From Ixodes scapularis (taxonomy: Eukaryota > Arthropoda > Arachnida > Ixodida > Ixodidae), in NCBI RefSeq assembly GCF_016920785.2, contig NW_024609952.1:1-64000 (forward strand): 64,000 bases of DNA, given 5' to 3'. The notes beneath the pieces were generated by a model, which worked only from the letters and a program-made list of their open reading frames with translations, did not search any database and was not told the origin of the DNA. A program made the translations under genes and the position numbers. Positions 1 to 12,254 of the stretch are shown in pieces. Every line of letters begins with the position of its first letter. Positions within the stretch are counted from its first letter, which is position 1.

Positions 1-1486
1 CGCCGCAGATTTGTTTCAGCTACATTGAGCTTGGCGAAACCGACGCTTCGGCTCAATAGTGACTCGACAGCTGCTGACGAGCAAATGTTCGTTAGCAATT
101 GACGCTTGGCCCCTTCTGCATCGAATGTGTGCAAAGAAGGTTTTCACAACGCGACTTCTGCTCGAAAGGAAAGCAGAAACGTTCATGAATGTTTAAATTG
201 ACGGACATGGCCCAGCAAATTCGGACGATATTGATTGATTTGTCCCATCCAATTTTTACTAACTAATATTCACAAATTTAAAATTGCTCGCGGAGCGATT
301 TTGCGCATTATGCGCATTTGGGTTCGCAAAATTAAACATAGAAACGGTTGTGATTGATAGCAGGTGTATACCTCATTTGTTTGCTACGCTCAAGTGTTAC
401 CGACTTAATAGATTTAATACTTCGATTGCGAGAGCGTCTCGCACGTTTCGCGTCGACCGGGTGATTTAGCAGAAATATTATTGAAACGACTCCGGAAGCC
501 AGCCATCGCTTCTTCCTGGAAGCTATTTTGAGAAAATGTTTACTTACTGGTCTACAAACTTAAAATAAGGAATCAAGTTGGAACTAAAGAGAGATTAGCA
601 TTCACAGAACACATTGGAACCAACAGTATACACGGAGTCGCTTTCACTGAAGTGTTTACTACACACGCGAGAGGTTCTCGAATTTCACTTTCCTGTCTTC
701 AATTTGGCTAGGCCTTCCCTTATGAGATTCAGTTTATTCGAAATATAATACAAAATACACCCCGTTCGCCATGGTAGATGTTCTAGTGGGGTAAAGCGCT
801 GGGTATTCTATCTTCGTCATTCAGCTTTTTGTACTGGGGTAGAGAACAGCTCACCACCATCCGAGCGCTTCGACACCTCAGCGCCAAAAGTGTTTCTCAG
901 CGCAACTACAGGTGCCACGGTTTCAAGCTTCGGTAAAATGTCCCCATAGTAGTTTACCCAAAAAAACACAACGCGTGAAACAGGCTTTGCCGCGCGTTAC
1001 CCCAATAGCGCATGAAGCGATCTGACGAGCCGAGGGTTTCAAGATCTGCGCGGTCTGTCCCAGACTGTCCTACCCGTGACGTCACAAACTATGATGATGA
1101 TGATGGCTAGAGAAGTGCTTCTGTAGTTCACGCACTCCGCCAATGACGGGTAACTCCAGAAGCTTTCGTGTTTGATATTTTTCTTTGGATGTAGCGTCCA
1201 GAGACGCAATCACCATTGAAAGAAAATAAAAACAATGAGTGGGCGTAAACGTTCGTACATCATTTATTACTTCGCACTTTGTACTTGTCATCGTTTATGT
1301 AAGATAAAATGTGGATTATTCCCATATACAAATTTTTTTATGTGAGTGCGATTACTAAAAATAGGCTTAACGTTTTTTAACGCTAGTTTTTCGTTGATTT
1401 AGAAAGCAGTTCCTATCAGAATTCATTCTTAATGTTATCAATTTTAAAGGCCAAATCGTAGTTGCTACTCTCAAGGATCGAATATG
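1..1486. other. No gene recognised
   Basis: I see no domain, exon or element I can name here. The stretch is moderately AT-rich with stop codons in every frame and a short ATG-repeat tract near 1090-1110. It lies outside the SEC14-like gene, downstream of its 3' end. Confidence 0.5.
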
Positions 1487-1494
1487 CTCTAGAG

Positions 1495-2443
1495 CAGGGA
1501 TGGCCAGGCTGACCCGGCGTAAGAGCCGCAAACAAACCCACGAAACTTCCAAGAGCCACGGGGGGGGGGAGGGGGGGGGGGGCAAACTATTGTTTAGAGC
1601 AATAAATGAAACTCGAACTACTTTAAATCTATCCAAGCCAAAAGCAGTCCAACTGTAGGTAAGGTAGCAGTAGCACAAGACTCAAACCGCAACCTGTCTT
1701 TCCATTTAAAACGCGTTCCATTTTTTTTGGGGGGGAAAGGGGGGGTGAGAGGAAGGGCAGAGCCGTAAATGTAGAAAGTTTGGCCATTCGTTGGGAAGTA
1801 TAGGAGACAAATGAGGAGGCGCCATTGGCCGAAAGCGGGCTGGGCGTGTTCCAGGGTGTCTTCAGAAATTTGAATGTGACCAACCAGAAGCCGGAAATAA
1901 TACCCTGGCGGTGGTCGCGAGAAACAAACTTGATAACTGCATTGGAGTAACTCTCAATGGCTGAAAATATGGTACACGTGATGTTTCAATCACGCTAATC
2001 CAAAATGATGGTGGAAGAGTGCGACTAGCGGAACAATCGACATGATCCATACGCCAAGCGCCCAGGGCCGGGAATCTGCCGTCGGAACGGTCACACTCTG
2101 TCCGCGCAAAACAGAGTTGCGCGGCGTATTCGTTTCTTACATCTTTCTGCATGATCATGATCAAAACAACACGTGCACCCTATTTTCAACCACGAAAAGT
2201 TACTACACTTCACTCTTAAGCGCTTATTAAAACCATAAACGAACAGAGACTTTTGATCAGAACTGTTTGCCGCTACTACCACTAGGGAATTCTTTTCGGC
2301 TTCTGGTTGGTCAAGAGAGCATGTCAAACTCTCTACATATACGGCTCTGGGGAGGGGATGAGGTTGGGGAGGGAACCGCGAGCCGGCACTTTAACATGCA
2401 AAGAGCAACATGCGGCTCGCGAGCCGCAGCTTGGCCACCCCTG
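1495..2443. mobile_element. Non-autonomous hAT-type DNA transposon, 949 bp
   Basis: The ends are inverted: the left end begins CAGGGATGGCCAGG, and the right end reads CAGGGGTGGCCAAG on the opposite strand. Flanking 8-mers are ctctagag (1487-1494) and ctctagac (2444-2451), a 7-of-8 match. An 8-bp duplication next to a CAGGG-type end is the hAT superfamily signature. Both subterminal regions carry an agagccgc/gcggctc motif. No transposase frame is present, so it would have been moved by an enzyme encoded elsewhere. It holds G-runs near 1561-1581 and 1729-1745 and a second internal inverted repeat. Confidence 0.8.
1877..2313. repeat. Inverted repeat nested inside the hAT element
   Basis: The arms at 1877-1920 and 2269-2313 are imperfect reverse complements, both containing gaccaaccagaagcc and a ccct-ggtggt block. 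They could be a second foldback element inserted into the hAT element or a duplicated subterminal part of it. No clear target duplication flanks the arms, so I cannot decide. Confidence 0.55.
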
Positions 2444-2451
2444 CTCTAGAC

Positions 2452-3013
2452 CATGCTTTAGTTTTCAGATTGTATTATGTGTAACAGACCTATTTTGTGC
2501 ACAAATATTAAAGAATTGACGATATCGCAGCTTCCCAGTCCCTATGCATTTGCAATGGTTTAGTTCTAATTCACCTGCAATATCCTCTTAAGAGACTTAG
2601 GAGCGGTTGAGAAGTTACGTTGAATAAACCTTAGTCCACCACTATCGTTGTTGAATAATTCATGTGCTTTTTCAGCACTACAAAAAGTGAAAATAGGCAC
2701 GTAAATGATTTTAATTATATGAATGAGTGACCAAATAACCTGATAGTTTGTATTCTGATAACTCTCGTTTAGGCTTTTGAGCAAGCAGATAAAGGAAAAT
2801 TTGTTTTAAAAATCTAAACTCATCTTCCTTCTACCACAAAACGGCAATAGAGAGACCAGGTCATGCTGTAGGGAACGAACATCAAAACAATTTGAACGCA
2901 TCTATCAATTATGCAATCTTCTGTGTATAGGGTTTTATGCTGGGTGATGCGCGTGATGGTGCGCCGTTTATGTAAAAACCGACCCTTGAGGGACGCCTGA
3001 AACGGCGTGGAGT
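2452..3013. other. No gene recognised
   Basis: Spacer between two DNA elements. No motif or coding frame can be supported. Confidence 0.45.
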
Positions 3014-3174
3014 CCAGGCACGTAGCCAGGATTTTGGTTCCGGGGGGCCTGCCCATGACAAAATGCTGTATGAGGGGGAGGGGGGAGAGGAGGTTCCAGC
3101 AAAATGAAAGATTTCGGGGAGGGGGGGGGGGGGAGCCCGGGCCTCATGGGTCTCCCCCCTGGCTACGTGCCTGG
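3014..3174. mobile_element. Short foldback (MITE-like) element, 161 bp
   Basis: The 17-base end ccaggcacgtagccagg is repeated exactly in inverted form at the other end (3158-3174). The centre is G-rich, with a run of 13 G at 3121-3133. A repeat with this kind of terminus and a G-rich core is, from memory, scattered through many invertebrate genomes. No target duplication of 3-9 bases is visible, so the superfamily is unassigned. Confidence 0.65.
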
Positions 3175-6100
3175 TTTGGCATAACTATAGCTAAACCTTT
3201 CATAACAATACAGTTATTTTCTATTAGACAACTAATCCCTCAGCCAACCAACAACATTACTTAGTAACTCCAAAGACTTTTTTTTATAAAAAGAAAGGAC
3301 AAGTGGTACCGTGTGGAAGGCTTTGGGGACATCTAAAACCGATAATCGACTTGTAGACTTTTGTGGTATAACGGTTACAATTTAGTAAGGAAAGTTATTC
3401 AACTGTACAGAATAAACCATCTCTAAAGCCCTTTTGGTGCGCATGATTCGGGTGCTTGAGAAAGAAGGGTGTTTTGACAGACAATACCAGCTAAGTGGTC
3501 GAGCAGATCATTAGCCCAACCCGTTGCGTGCCCAACAATTGACAATCTACGATATCAGCGACTAAAAACAATGAAGCCTTATCTTGCACAAACAAGATCT
3601 CCCTGAAGTAACACTGATGATTATGCATAGGGTGGGTATAAATCTTGCGTGTGAATTTCTAAGATAACTGTGTTGAAGCCGAAGCGAGTTTACCTGAGCA
3701 TCTCAACGTTGATTGGCGTACCGCATTCAGCTTGCTGAGCGGTGTCTACTATGAATTAACCGAAGGTTTCGGAACGATCCCTCAAATAGTGTCAAGTAGA
3801 GCCCAGGGGAAGACTCCCGCAGACCATATCAAATGAGTATAGCTGAAGAGAGAAGCCGTCTATGAGGAATTCTGCTGCATCGGATAGGATCTAGTGAGAA
3901 ATTTCTGAACGTAAGAAACTCTAGCTGGTTGCTTCTTGTCAATACAATTAAGCTTCTAAAAAGTGGACAAATGTGAAAAACTTCAAGATCGAGAGCCCTT
4001 CTTCACTCTGAGCTCTTTAGTCAAACCTTTTATTTCTTAAAAGTCACGATTTTATTGAAAAATATTTGATACTTTCGAAGCGCGGAATGCTCTTACTGCA
4101 ATAAATAAATATTATCTCCATACAAAACTCAGAAATAAAGAAAGCTAGAAACACCCCGTCAGTTTCTTTTAGCCTGAAAGCATATGTATAGAGTGTTTAA
4201 ATTGAACGTGTTAGAAATGGCGAGGCAAGGTTTTCAGTTTTTCTGCGTTTTGTTTTTCATTAGATTAGCTTTGCACGGCACATTTTACCCAAACAAGGTA
4301 TCAGGCCATTTTCAGTCTTTATTCCTTCAGGTTGGCCATCTAGCATAAGATTTCATGGCTAAGAGTACAGCCCCACCATATATATTCAGCTAGCCTAACA
4401 GTTAATTTTGATAAGGGGATTGCCTCACAGATCTGTATTCCTGCACGTGTTCATAAAAAGAAATTCAGTTTGAATTTTTATCAAATAAAAGAGATAGTAT
4501 CTAGAATACGCCTAAATGTGTCCTATCTGGACTGAATTTGTAAGTTTATTCTATGCATCGTCTTTGTCGAAAATAACCCCAATTTTTTCGGCATTTCACT
4601 AAACAAGTTAATAATAAATAAATCAGTCAATTATTCAATCAACCAATGAATCAATCAATGAAACAACCAATCAGTCCATCAATGAAGTTAATCTCGCCCT
4701 TATCTCCAATATTGTGATGTAAAATGTTTTGGCATCCTGACTGTCTTCTAGTGATTCCATTCAAATTGTTAGGTAAAATTCCATCTAAATCTTCAGCATG
4801 TGATGCGAGTGCATTCCTTGACTTGTTTATATAGTTAAAAAATAAAAAAAAAAACATTACTCACTTGTAAGGTCCGGATGGGTCTAAATCACCGTATATT
4901 ACCTCCCGAGTTGCATTGACGGTTTTGCAACATACAGTGCTGTAAACCTGGCATGGAGTAAACAGATGAACAAAGATTCATTCTTTTAATGTGTTTGTAC
5001 AGTCAAAGCTATTAAGCATCCGTGCTCCTGTGGGGACGGCAAATAAAGTTAGCACGTGAGTTTTTTTACGACAAAATTTTATATAATTGAATGAGTGATT
5101 ACATGGACACTTTTATAGCAGCAGCATGACCACACCCCCTCAAAGATGATTTTGAATTATCTTCTTATTGTAAATATTTTCAGGCGCCATTTGTAATCTT
5201 AACCAGGAACTACTCACTACTTATGATTCTGGTACGAATACTAAACTAGTAAACTAGTTAACTTCGGAACGCTTTAGAACCTTTTAATGATCGTCACAGC
5301 TGGCTGACAGTTTTTATAACCTTAGTTGTTGTCTTATTTAACATCCAGTAAAACTGTGAGGACTACTATTTTTATATATGATGCAAACATGATGCTATTG
5401 TGAGTACAAGAAGGTTAGATTTACAAACGTGACGTTATTGTGAGTACAAGTTAGCCCATTCGTTTATTCTATGTCAAAGCAAAAAACTCCAAAACTTTGT
5501 TTCAGTGAAAAGAGTAACAAATTTAGCCACACCTTAATTTCGTTCAGCAAACTAGAGTCTAGCGTACAAAATACTTTAGAGTGTCTCTAGAACATTAGGT
5601 AAAGTGTCATCAATACGTAAAAACAAAATTATTGACAAGAACTGTAAAATTCTTGATAAACACGTCGCATTTCTTTTTTTCAAAACCCTTCTGGTGATAT
5701 TTTCTTACGTCTATTTGTTTACAGATGAACATGTGAAACAGCGCTGCAACCCATGAAGGTGACCGGGATACGGCACTTCGGATGAAGATTTTTATTGATA
5801 GACATAAAAGCCCTTAATTGACGTATTTTCCGAAATTTAGTAACAATTCAATATTACCTCGAATAACAAGTAACACTGCTAGTATCACAGTATCTTAACC
5901 AGGTAATGTGTTCATAAAATATGTTTACTTGTTAAAACATAACATTTATTTCGTTCCCGTTATGAAGCATCACTGCATGCACCGTATATATAAGGGCTTA
6001 GTATATCGCATTTGTAATCTTATATTCATGTATGCTGCCATCTATACATGGGACTCCACCCCACAATGATTGTACAATTAAGTTTGTTTTGGCCTTGATA

Positions 6101-7690
6101 TTATTTGGGAGATGAAAAATCTACCACAGGTTTGTCTTGAGATTATTTTCTGGATTCCTTATTTTTCGGACTTTTTTTACAGGTGGTAACCAAATGTTAT
6201 GGACATATCCTTTTTATATGAGAGACTCTGTGGAATAAAGTGGTTAGTTTTACCAAACATGTAACGTGCGTATTTCAGCATACTATTTCCACCAAACCTG
6301 TGCCTAGGATATAAGGAGGATATAACAAGCTACCCCGCGATTTGAAGGCTTCCGTAAAAAACGAGCAAACAGTATACCACCTCAGTAGAAGCAGTCATGC
6401 ATATTAAAAGGAAACTAAGAGATTACAGAAGTTTAAGATATATAACAGTTTACACGTTGAAGACTTTAAGCGTAAGATCTCTTCCCACAAGGTATTGCTA
6501 ATTATAGTTACAAAAGTGAAGTAACTTACGAAGCATAGGCTCTGTAAGAAAGAATAACAACACGTAAACACACATTGATATATAAGCATTCATACAACGA
6601 TGTAGACTTAGAAAGTTACCAAATCAAAACATGTATAGTAAGGGGTAAATATCTCATTCACTTGAAGTGGGCCACCCAGCGGCAAATTCTTGAGTCGAAG
6701 TAGGTAGCATTTCACTGTCATTTTACAAAGAGAGGTATTGACTAGGTGCTTGACAGAATCATCTAGGACAACCGGCTGACTCATCACTTCGTTATCTTAA
6801 GTCACGGCCTAGTTATCTTAAATGAGCTGAACTTGGACTGAAAAAACAACGAAATGTATTTAGAATGCTCACCGCAAGCACTGAAAAAAATAGCAGAGTC
6901 ATTGTTGTTGCTGAAGTGTTAGCGGTGTTTGGAGGAGCTATTGATATCAACACTGCTCTGACGCTATTGTGCAGAGTCAAGTGACGTTAGGTCCCGAAAC
7001 CGTCACACATTATGAAATTGGATCTCACACACCTGCCAGCATTTGCAACTTCGTTGAGTTTTATTCTTTTATTTGTTTGGGAGGGGTTTTATTGTATTTT
7101 ATTTATCTAGACATACTCCTGGCTCTCTGCTGAGAGCAGTAGCAGGTGCGGGCGCTACAAAATGGAACAGAAAAAAAAGTAAAAGGCGACTTTCTGGACA
7201 TGGGCTGCTATTTAGTCGCACAATTGCTTCGCAAGTTCAGTAACCCCGTACGAGGCGTCGATTTATGATGCTATTTGGGACTTATCTGTTGCATTCATAT
7301 CCGACTTCCTAATGCAAAGCAATAAAATTGTGGCAACCGTTTTATGTATAACGTGTTGGCTCCGTTTAAGAAAATAACCGGCAATTACTTAATATCACTA
7401 TTTTCTGTCTTGCATCTTGCAAACAAGGGATATCTGACTTGCAGTTTTGGCGCAATCAGATATACGTTGTCTCACCCTACGACGTACCGCGACGGAAGCT
7501 ACGAGCTGCCCAGCCCAGTCCATAGCTGCGAGCTGATCACTTGACTTCGCGCTCCCAACGTCGCTCTGCCCAACCGGGAGAACACGTGACACCCTCTGAG
7601 CTATGGATTGACTCTGGTGGCTCTTAGCGTCCATTGCGGTTCATCGTTAGGTGAGACGGTGTTCTTGTGTCACCTAGACAAACACCGACT
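3175..7690. other. Long AT-rich stretch without a recognisable gene
   Basis: I found no protein domain, tRNA or paired terminal repeats. Minor items are a direct repeat of ttattgtgagtacaag near 5393-5450, ATCA-rich simple sequence at 4620-4680, and a GC-richer segment from about 7450 that may lead into the LINE 5' region. Short open frames look random. Confidence 0.45.
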
Positions 7691-8095
7691 CACTGAGACG
7701 GTGTTGGTTGAGAGGCGTCACCACGGACCCCGAGCACATGTGGGTTGCATCCACCCACGTCTGGGTGAGCGTGGCGTGACCATGTAAGGGGAAAAGGGTA
7801 TCCTGGCAGTTTAGCTGAGCCCGGGGTAGTTTGTGACCCTTCGGGGGCCCCCGGGTGAGGCCACGCCATATTGGCCCACGCTTCTCGCAGACGGGTGTCC
7901 TGGCTAGAGTTAGTCACCCTTCTTCCACTTCCTTTAACTTTTCTCTCGTTCTCTTTTCCCTTCTTCATTCACCTACTTTGGGAAACGATTAACCCTGGGT
8001 GGCTACGGACCCCTTTGTGGACCAAAACTCGGTTATAGTTTCCTGGTAGCACTGGTAGGGAAAGTGCGTCAGCCAATTTATTCTTAATATGACAC

Positions 8096-8935
8096 ATGAC
8101 CTATCCCCTTGTCGGGCTCGGTAGTGGGCGCCGTACCACAGATTCCGAAGTTTCTTGCCCTCCTATGGCGCCCCTCTCTAAACAACCCAAAAAGGAGCGG
8201 TCCCTCAAAAACAACCGCCCCAATCCACGCACTTTAGTAAAAGCACAAGACCAGGCTAGTTTTTCACTATTTCTTGTGCTTACTTTGCAAGATGAATCAA
8301 AGTCATTTTCATCCCTGTCACCTTTCTTTGTAGGTAAATATCTGGAATCCCAAATCGGGGCTAAATTGAAAGCCAAAAAATATACGGAGATCTACTCGGT
8401 GAGGTTGATGTCCAGAACCAAAGGATAACACTTTGAAAAATTACAACCTTAGGAGAGTACCAGGTAACTGTCACCCCTCACCGAACGCATAACACGTTTT
8501 GAGGAGCAATCCAGAAGGACGACCTCCTTGGTTCCACTGAGGAGGAGATCCTTGAAGGCCCCCCGCAAACATTTCGTAATTGCAGTGAAACGCATTGTGC
8601 TCCATCGCAATGGTCACGAACAACCGACCATGAACTGCCTGCCCTCCCACTTACTGTCAAATTAGGGTACCTAAACTGCCACGCCCGGCGATTTGTAAAC
8701 AACCCGCAACGCTGCTTCCGCTGCCAACGCTTTGGTCACGGTTCTCGCAACTGTCCTGGTCGTGAGATCTGCTCCAAATGTGGGAACAGAGGTCACGTGG
8801 TGGACACTTGTGAAAACATGCTTCACTGCCCAAAATGCAGTAAAAACCATGCTGTGTTTGCCCGGTCACGCGTAGCCTGGAAAGAACAAGTAGAAATGCT
8901 AACTCACAAAGAAAAAAATAACCTTAATTACTAGA
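8096..8935 (+). pseudogene. LINE ORF1 (Gag-like) with CCHC zinc knuckles, broken
   Basis: From 8641 an open segment encodes an ORF1-type C terminus. The first knuckle, CFRCQRFGHGSRNC, is at 8713-8754 and the second, CSKCGNRGHVVDTC, at 8770-8811. A third begins CPKC at 8827 but lacks its last cysteine. These bind the element's RNA in ribonucleoprotein particles. The N-terminal portion (8096-8428) is in another frame, so stops separate the two halves. Confidence 0.75.
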
Positions 8936-9429
8936 ATGCTAAAGCACAGTTGGCCATCTCGAAGCGCACTTTTGCCAAGGCCGTGCGAAGAGGCCCTGCA
9001 CGGACACTGACTTCGGCGGAAACACAGACGTCTTCGAATGATCTGCGTCCTCCTACCCGATCCCCGCCCAACTCAACTAGGACGTTGCTTTAAGCGTCGC
9101 CCGCAGCCGTGAGGGAGAATGCTGGCCCGTCCACATCCTCCCAAGGGCTGAGAGCGGCATCTCCCACCCCTCCTGCCCCTCGTACACCCCTGGGCGGGAC
9201 GTGGGTGGGCCCAGATCCGATCAGCAAGGACCACTCCCGGGATCTGGGTTCTCACTCCCCGCCCTCAGCGACACCTTTGAGGTACAAAAATACCCGGGAC
9301 GGAAACAAACGCCCATCGCAAAAAAATACAATTTAAAATGTAATGCCCGGTGTGTTCACCCGCAAATGTCGTTTACCGTTTATTTTTTTATTTGTCAATG
9401 TGAATGTTTTTTTTTATGACAGAACAGTT

Positions 9430-9883
9430 CAGCTTTACGCAATGAAACTTCAGAGGGCTCTTTCGTAACTTAGATGATGGGAGGTTCCTTTTGCAGAAGC
9501 ATGAGCCATTGGCATTTTGTCTGCAAGAAACATGTCTAAACACTTCTAATACTAGATTTCTTATATCCTATCAGGTCTTTAGGAAGGACAACCTTACATT
9601 CTATAGTACTACAAGATGAGTTGCTATCCTGGTAGACCGTAGTGTACCTGCCTGCGAAGTTTTTCTGGACACTACCCTTGAGATTGTCGCAGTATAGTTG
9701 TTTTTAGATCGGCTAGTTACTGTTTGCTTTATTTAAATACCCCCCTCATCTTTCTTAGAACGTTTCCATCTTGAAAATGGCCGATCAACTGCCACATCAG
9801 TTCAGTTTGATGGGAGATCTTGATGCGCATAATCAACTCTGGAGCAGTGAGGGCACCAATGGTCGCGGTACTGTGATGGATCC
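9430..9883 (+). pseudogene. LINE APE-type endonuclease remnant
   Basis: A frame around 9445-9540 resembles the endonuclease start (LLQKHEPLAFCLQET). A later one at about 9813-9883 encodes GDLDAHNQLWSSEGTNGRG, matching the GDFNAHNPLWGS motif of LINE endonucleases. The domain nicks target DNA to prime reverse transcription. The frame is interrupted between the two blocks, so the copy is dead. Confidence 0.7.
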
Positions 9884-10239
9884 TTTTTCTATCAGTCAGA
9901 ACGACAATCGTTCTCAACACGAATGAACCTACATACTTTAGTGCACCCAATCGCTCCTTTTTTTGCCTCGACCTTTATGTTTGCTCTTTGTTTTTTTTTT
10001 ACGCGTTTTACCTGGTTTGTTGTAGATAACTCCTTTCAAAGCGTTCACTTGCCTGTGTGCCTAGATACGCTAAAACTCCTCCCTATGCTTCCCTGTTGCC
10101 CTCCACTATAAAAGCTCTCTGCCGCAGATTGTGAACTTTTCCAGGCCACTCCACCCCCCCCCCCCCCCCATTTAGACATTTCTAGAGCAGCCTCGATTGA
10201 CAAAGCAAGCAGGCTCTACAGCAATAATTGAGTCAGCCG

Positions 10240-11930
10240 AATGCTCCATTCCACAGACATCTGCAAATCTAATTCTCAAGCGTCCGAAACCATGGTGGGA
10301 TCTGGAGCGTCGAAAATCGCTCATCCGCCACAACTGTCTGTGGAGTAAATTCCGCAGACATCTTACTCCCAGCTACCTTTTTTCATTTACGCGTTTGAGT
10401 GCAAAAACTTGCTACATCCGAAAATAAGCACAAAAATATCAGTTTGTTCATATGCCTCATTTATTAATAGCTATACGCCATCCAAGGTGTTATGGGACAG
10501 GATAGGACGAATAAATGGGGACTACCAACCATTTCTATAACCTTTTTTTATGTGCTTGAGGATGAAAAAGCCTTCTGCTTGATGCAAGATCAAGCCAACA
10601 TTCTGGCTAGATGCTTTACCCATGTATCTAGCTCAAAAGACTGTAGTCCAATTTTTGTAAACTTTTAAGTTCAAGGTCGAACACTTCCCAATCTCTAGAT
10701 CAGAAGATCGTGGTGAAGAGTATAATCACCTCTGCTCCCTAACTGAGCTCCGTCGCGCTTTATCTGTAGCAAAAACCACCTCCCCTGGGGCTGATAGCAT
10801 ACATATGCAGTGCTTTCATATCTGTCTGGGACAGGTTTTATTTTTATGTTTTCAATTTTTAACAGGACATGGGAGGAAAAAAGGATGCGTAGCTTTTGGA
10901 AAATAGCTGTTGTCATTCTTAATTTAAAATATGGAAATAAAAAATGAAAAGTGTCAAACTATGTGTTTGACACTTAGTGTTTGACACAGTGTTTGACACA
11001 CTATCAAAAAAGTGTCAAACCCATTTTCCCGATTAGCTCCCTGGGGAAGACGTTCGAAAGGACGGTTAATAACAGTTTGGGAGGCGTTTATTCGGGAGGC
11101 GTTTGTGAACAGACAATTTTTTCCTCCGGTTTCTTCGACTATGAAAAAGCCTGCGTACAGCCTGGCTGTGTGACATCCTTAAGGACCTTGCCAACATGCG
11201 CAGAAGATGGGAAAATGTTTAACTTGTCACCGATTTTTGGTGGAATCGCACCTTCCTAGTTCGGTTAGGAACCCGCCTCTGGCAAACTTTCCTACAGAAA
11301 AATGGTGTCCCACAGGAATGTGTCTTGAGTGAAGACTGCAGCAGTCTTCATTATAAAAGTCAACTCCATATCCCATGTGATACCACCCTCAATCTGCTAC
11401 TCACTTTGCGTTGCTGACATCCAGGTCTCTGTCGAATCTTGTAATCTAGCTAGCTGTGAGCGCCAGGTTCAGCTGACCATCAACGAGATCAATCGCTGGG
11501 CTGACTAGAGCGATTGTGGCTATTTATTTTTCTCGGAAAATGGGAATGTTTCCGGACCCATTGCTGCACGAGTCCCTATTAGAAAAATTACACAAATGTC
11601 AAGACCTGATGTTCGACTGGAAACTTACTTTTGGAGCGAATATAAGCCCACTAAAACAAAAATCCTCCGTTCGAGATGAACATCTTGAACGTTTTCTCGC
11701 ATCTGTTCTGGTGTTTTATTTCGGGTTTCTATCTACGGGCATGTGCACGAACCCCATTGGACTATAGCTGTAATGTGTATGGTTCTGCAAAACCGTCTAC
11801 CCCGAAGAGACTAGATCCGGGGCACCAGCAGGGTATCCGACTGGAGAGAGCTACATTCGGATACCACCTGTGCCTAGTATACATGCCGAGTTCAACAAAT
11901 GGCTTTGTGATAAGCGCAAATTTTTTTTCT
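10240..11930 (+). pseudogene. LINE reverse transcriptase remnant
   Basis: Blocks visible in order are a KPWWDLERRKSL linker (about 10290), SVAKTTSPGADSIH (10758-10802), SSLGKTFERTVN (11033-11070), CVADIQV in place of the catalytic FADD box (about 11407), and YGSAKPSTPKRLDPGHQQG near 11780-11835. The catalytic box has lost its double aspartate and several frameshifts separate the blocks. The enzyme is not functional. Confidence 0.7.
10951..11020 (+). repeat. Alternating gtgtcaaac / gtttgacac repeat
   Basis: The motif gtgtcaaac and its reverse complement gtttgacac alternate five times in 70 bases, so the segment can fold on itself. It sits where the LINE should encode the stretch leading to its YRPISL block. 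Confidence 0.75.
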
Positions 11931-12254
11931 TAGCACACAGTACCTCTTAAGAATCCGTTTCCTTAGCACACGACTTTCTCTATGATTCAAAACATTAGAT
12001 AGGATCACACTTTTCAAAGTAAGTCGTCCCTGACAGCTCCTTTTGCTTTTCGGTTGAAGGCTGCCGCACAAGGTTACGGCTTTGATGTTTCCTCTCCAGT
12101 CCTTGAAAATCCCCCCCAAATTGCTTCTTGGAAGAATGTAGCAATAGCTAGCAATCGTCACTTTGACAAAATTCATCAAAAATATGTTTATGCCAGAATT
12201 ATAAAACAGTAATTTATAAAGCTCTCGAGAATTTTTGATAACTGCAGACTGTAT

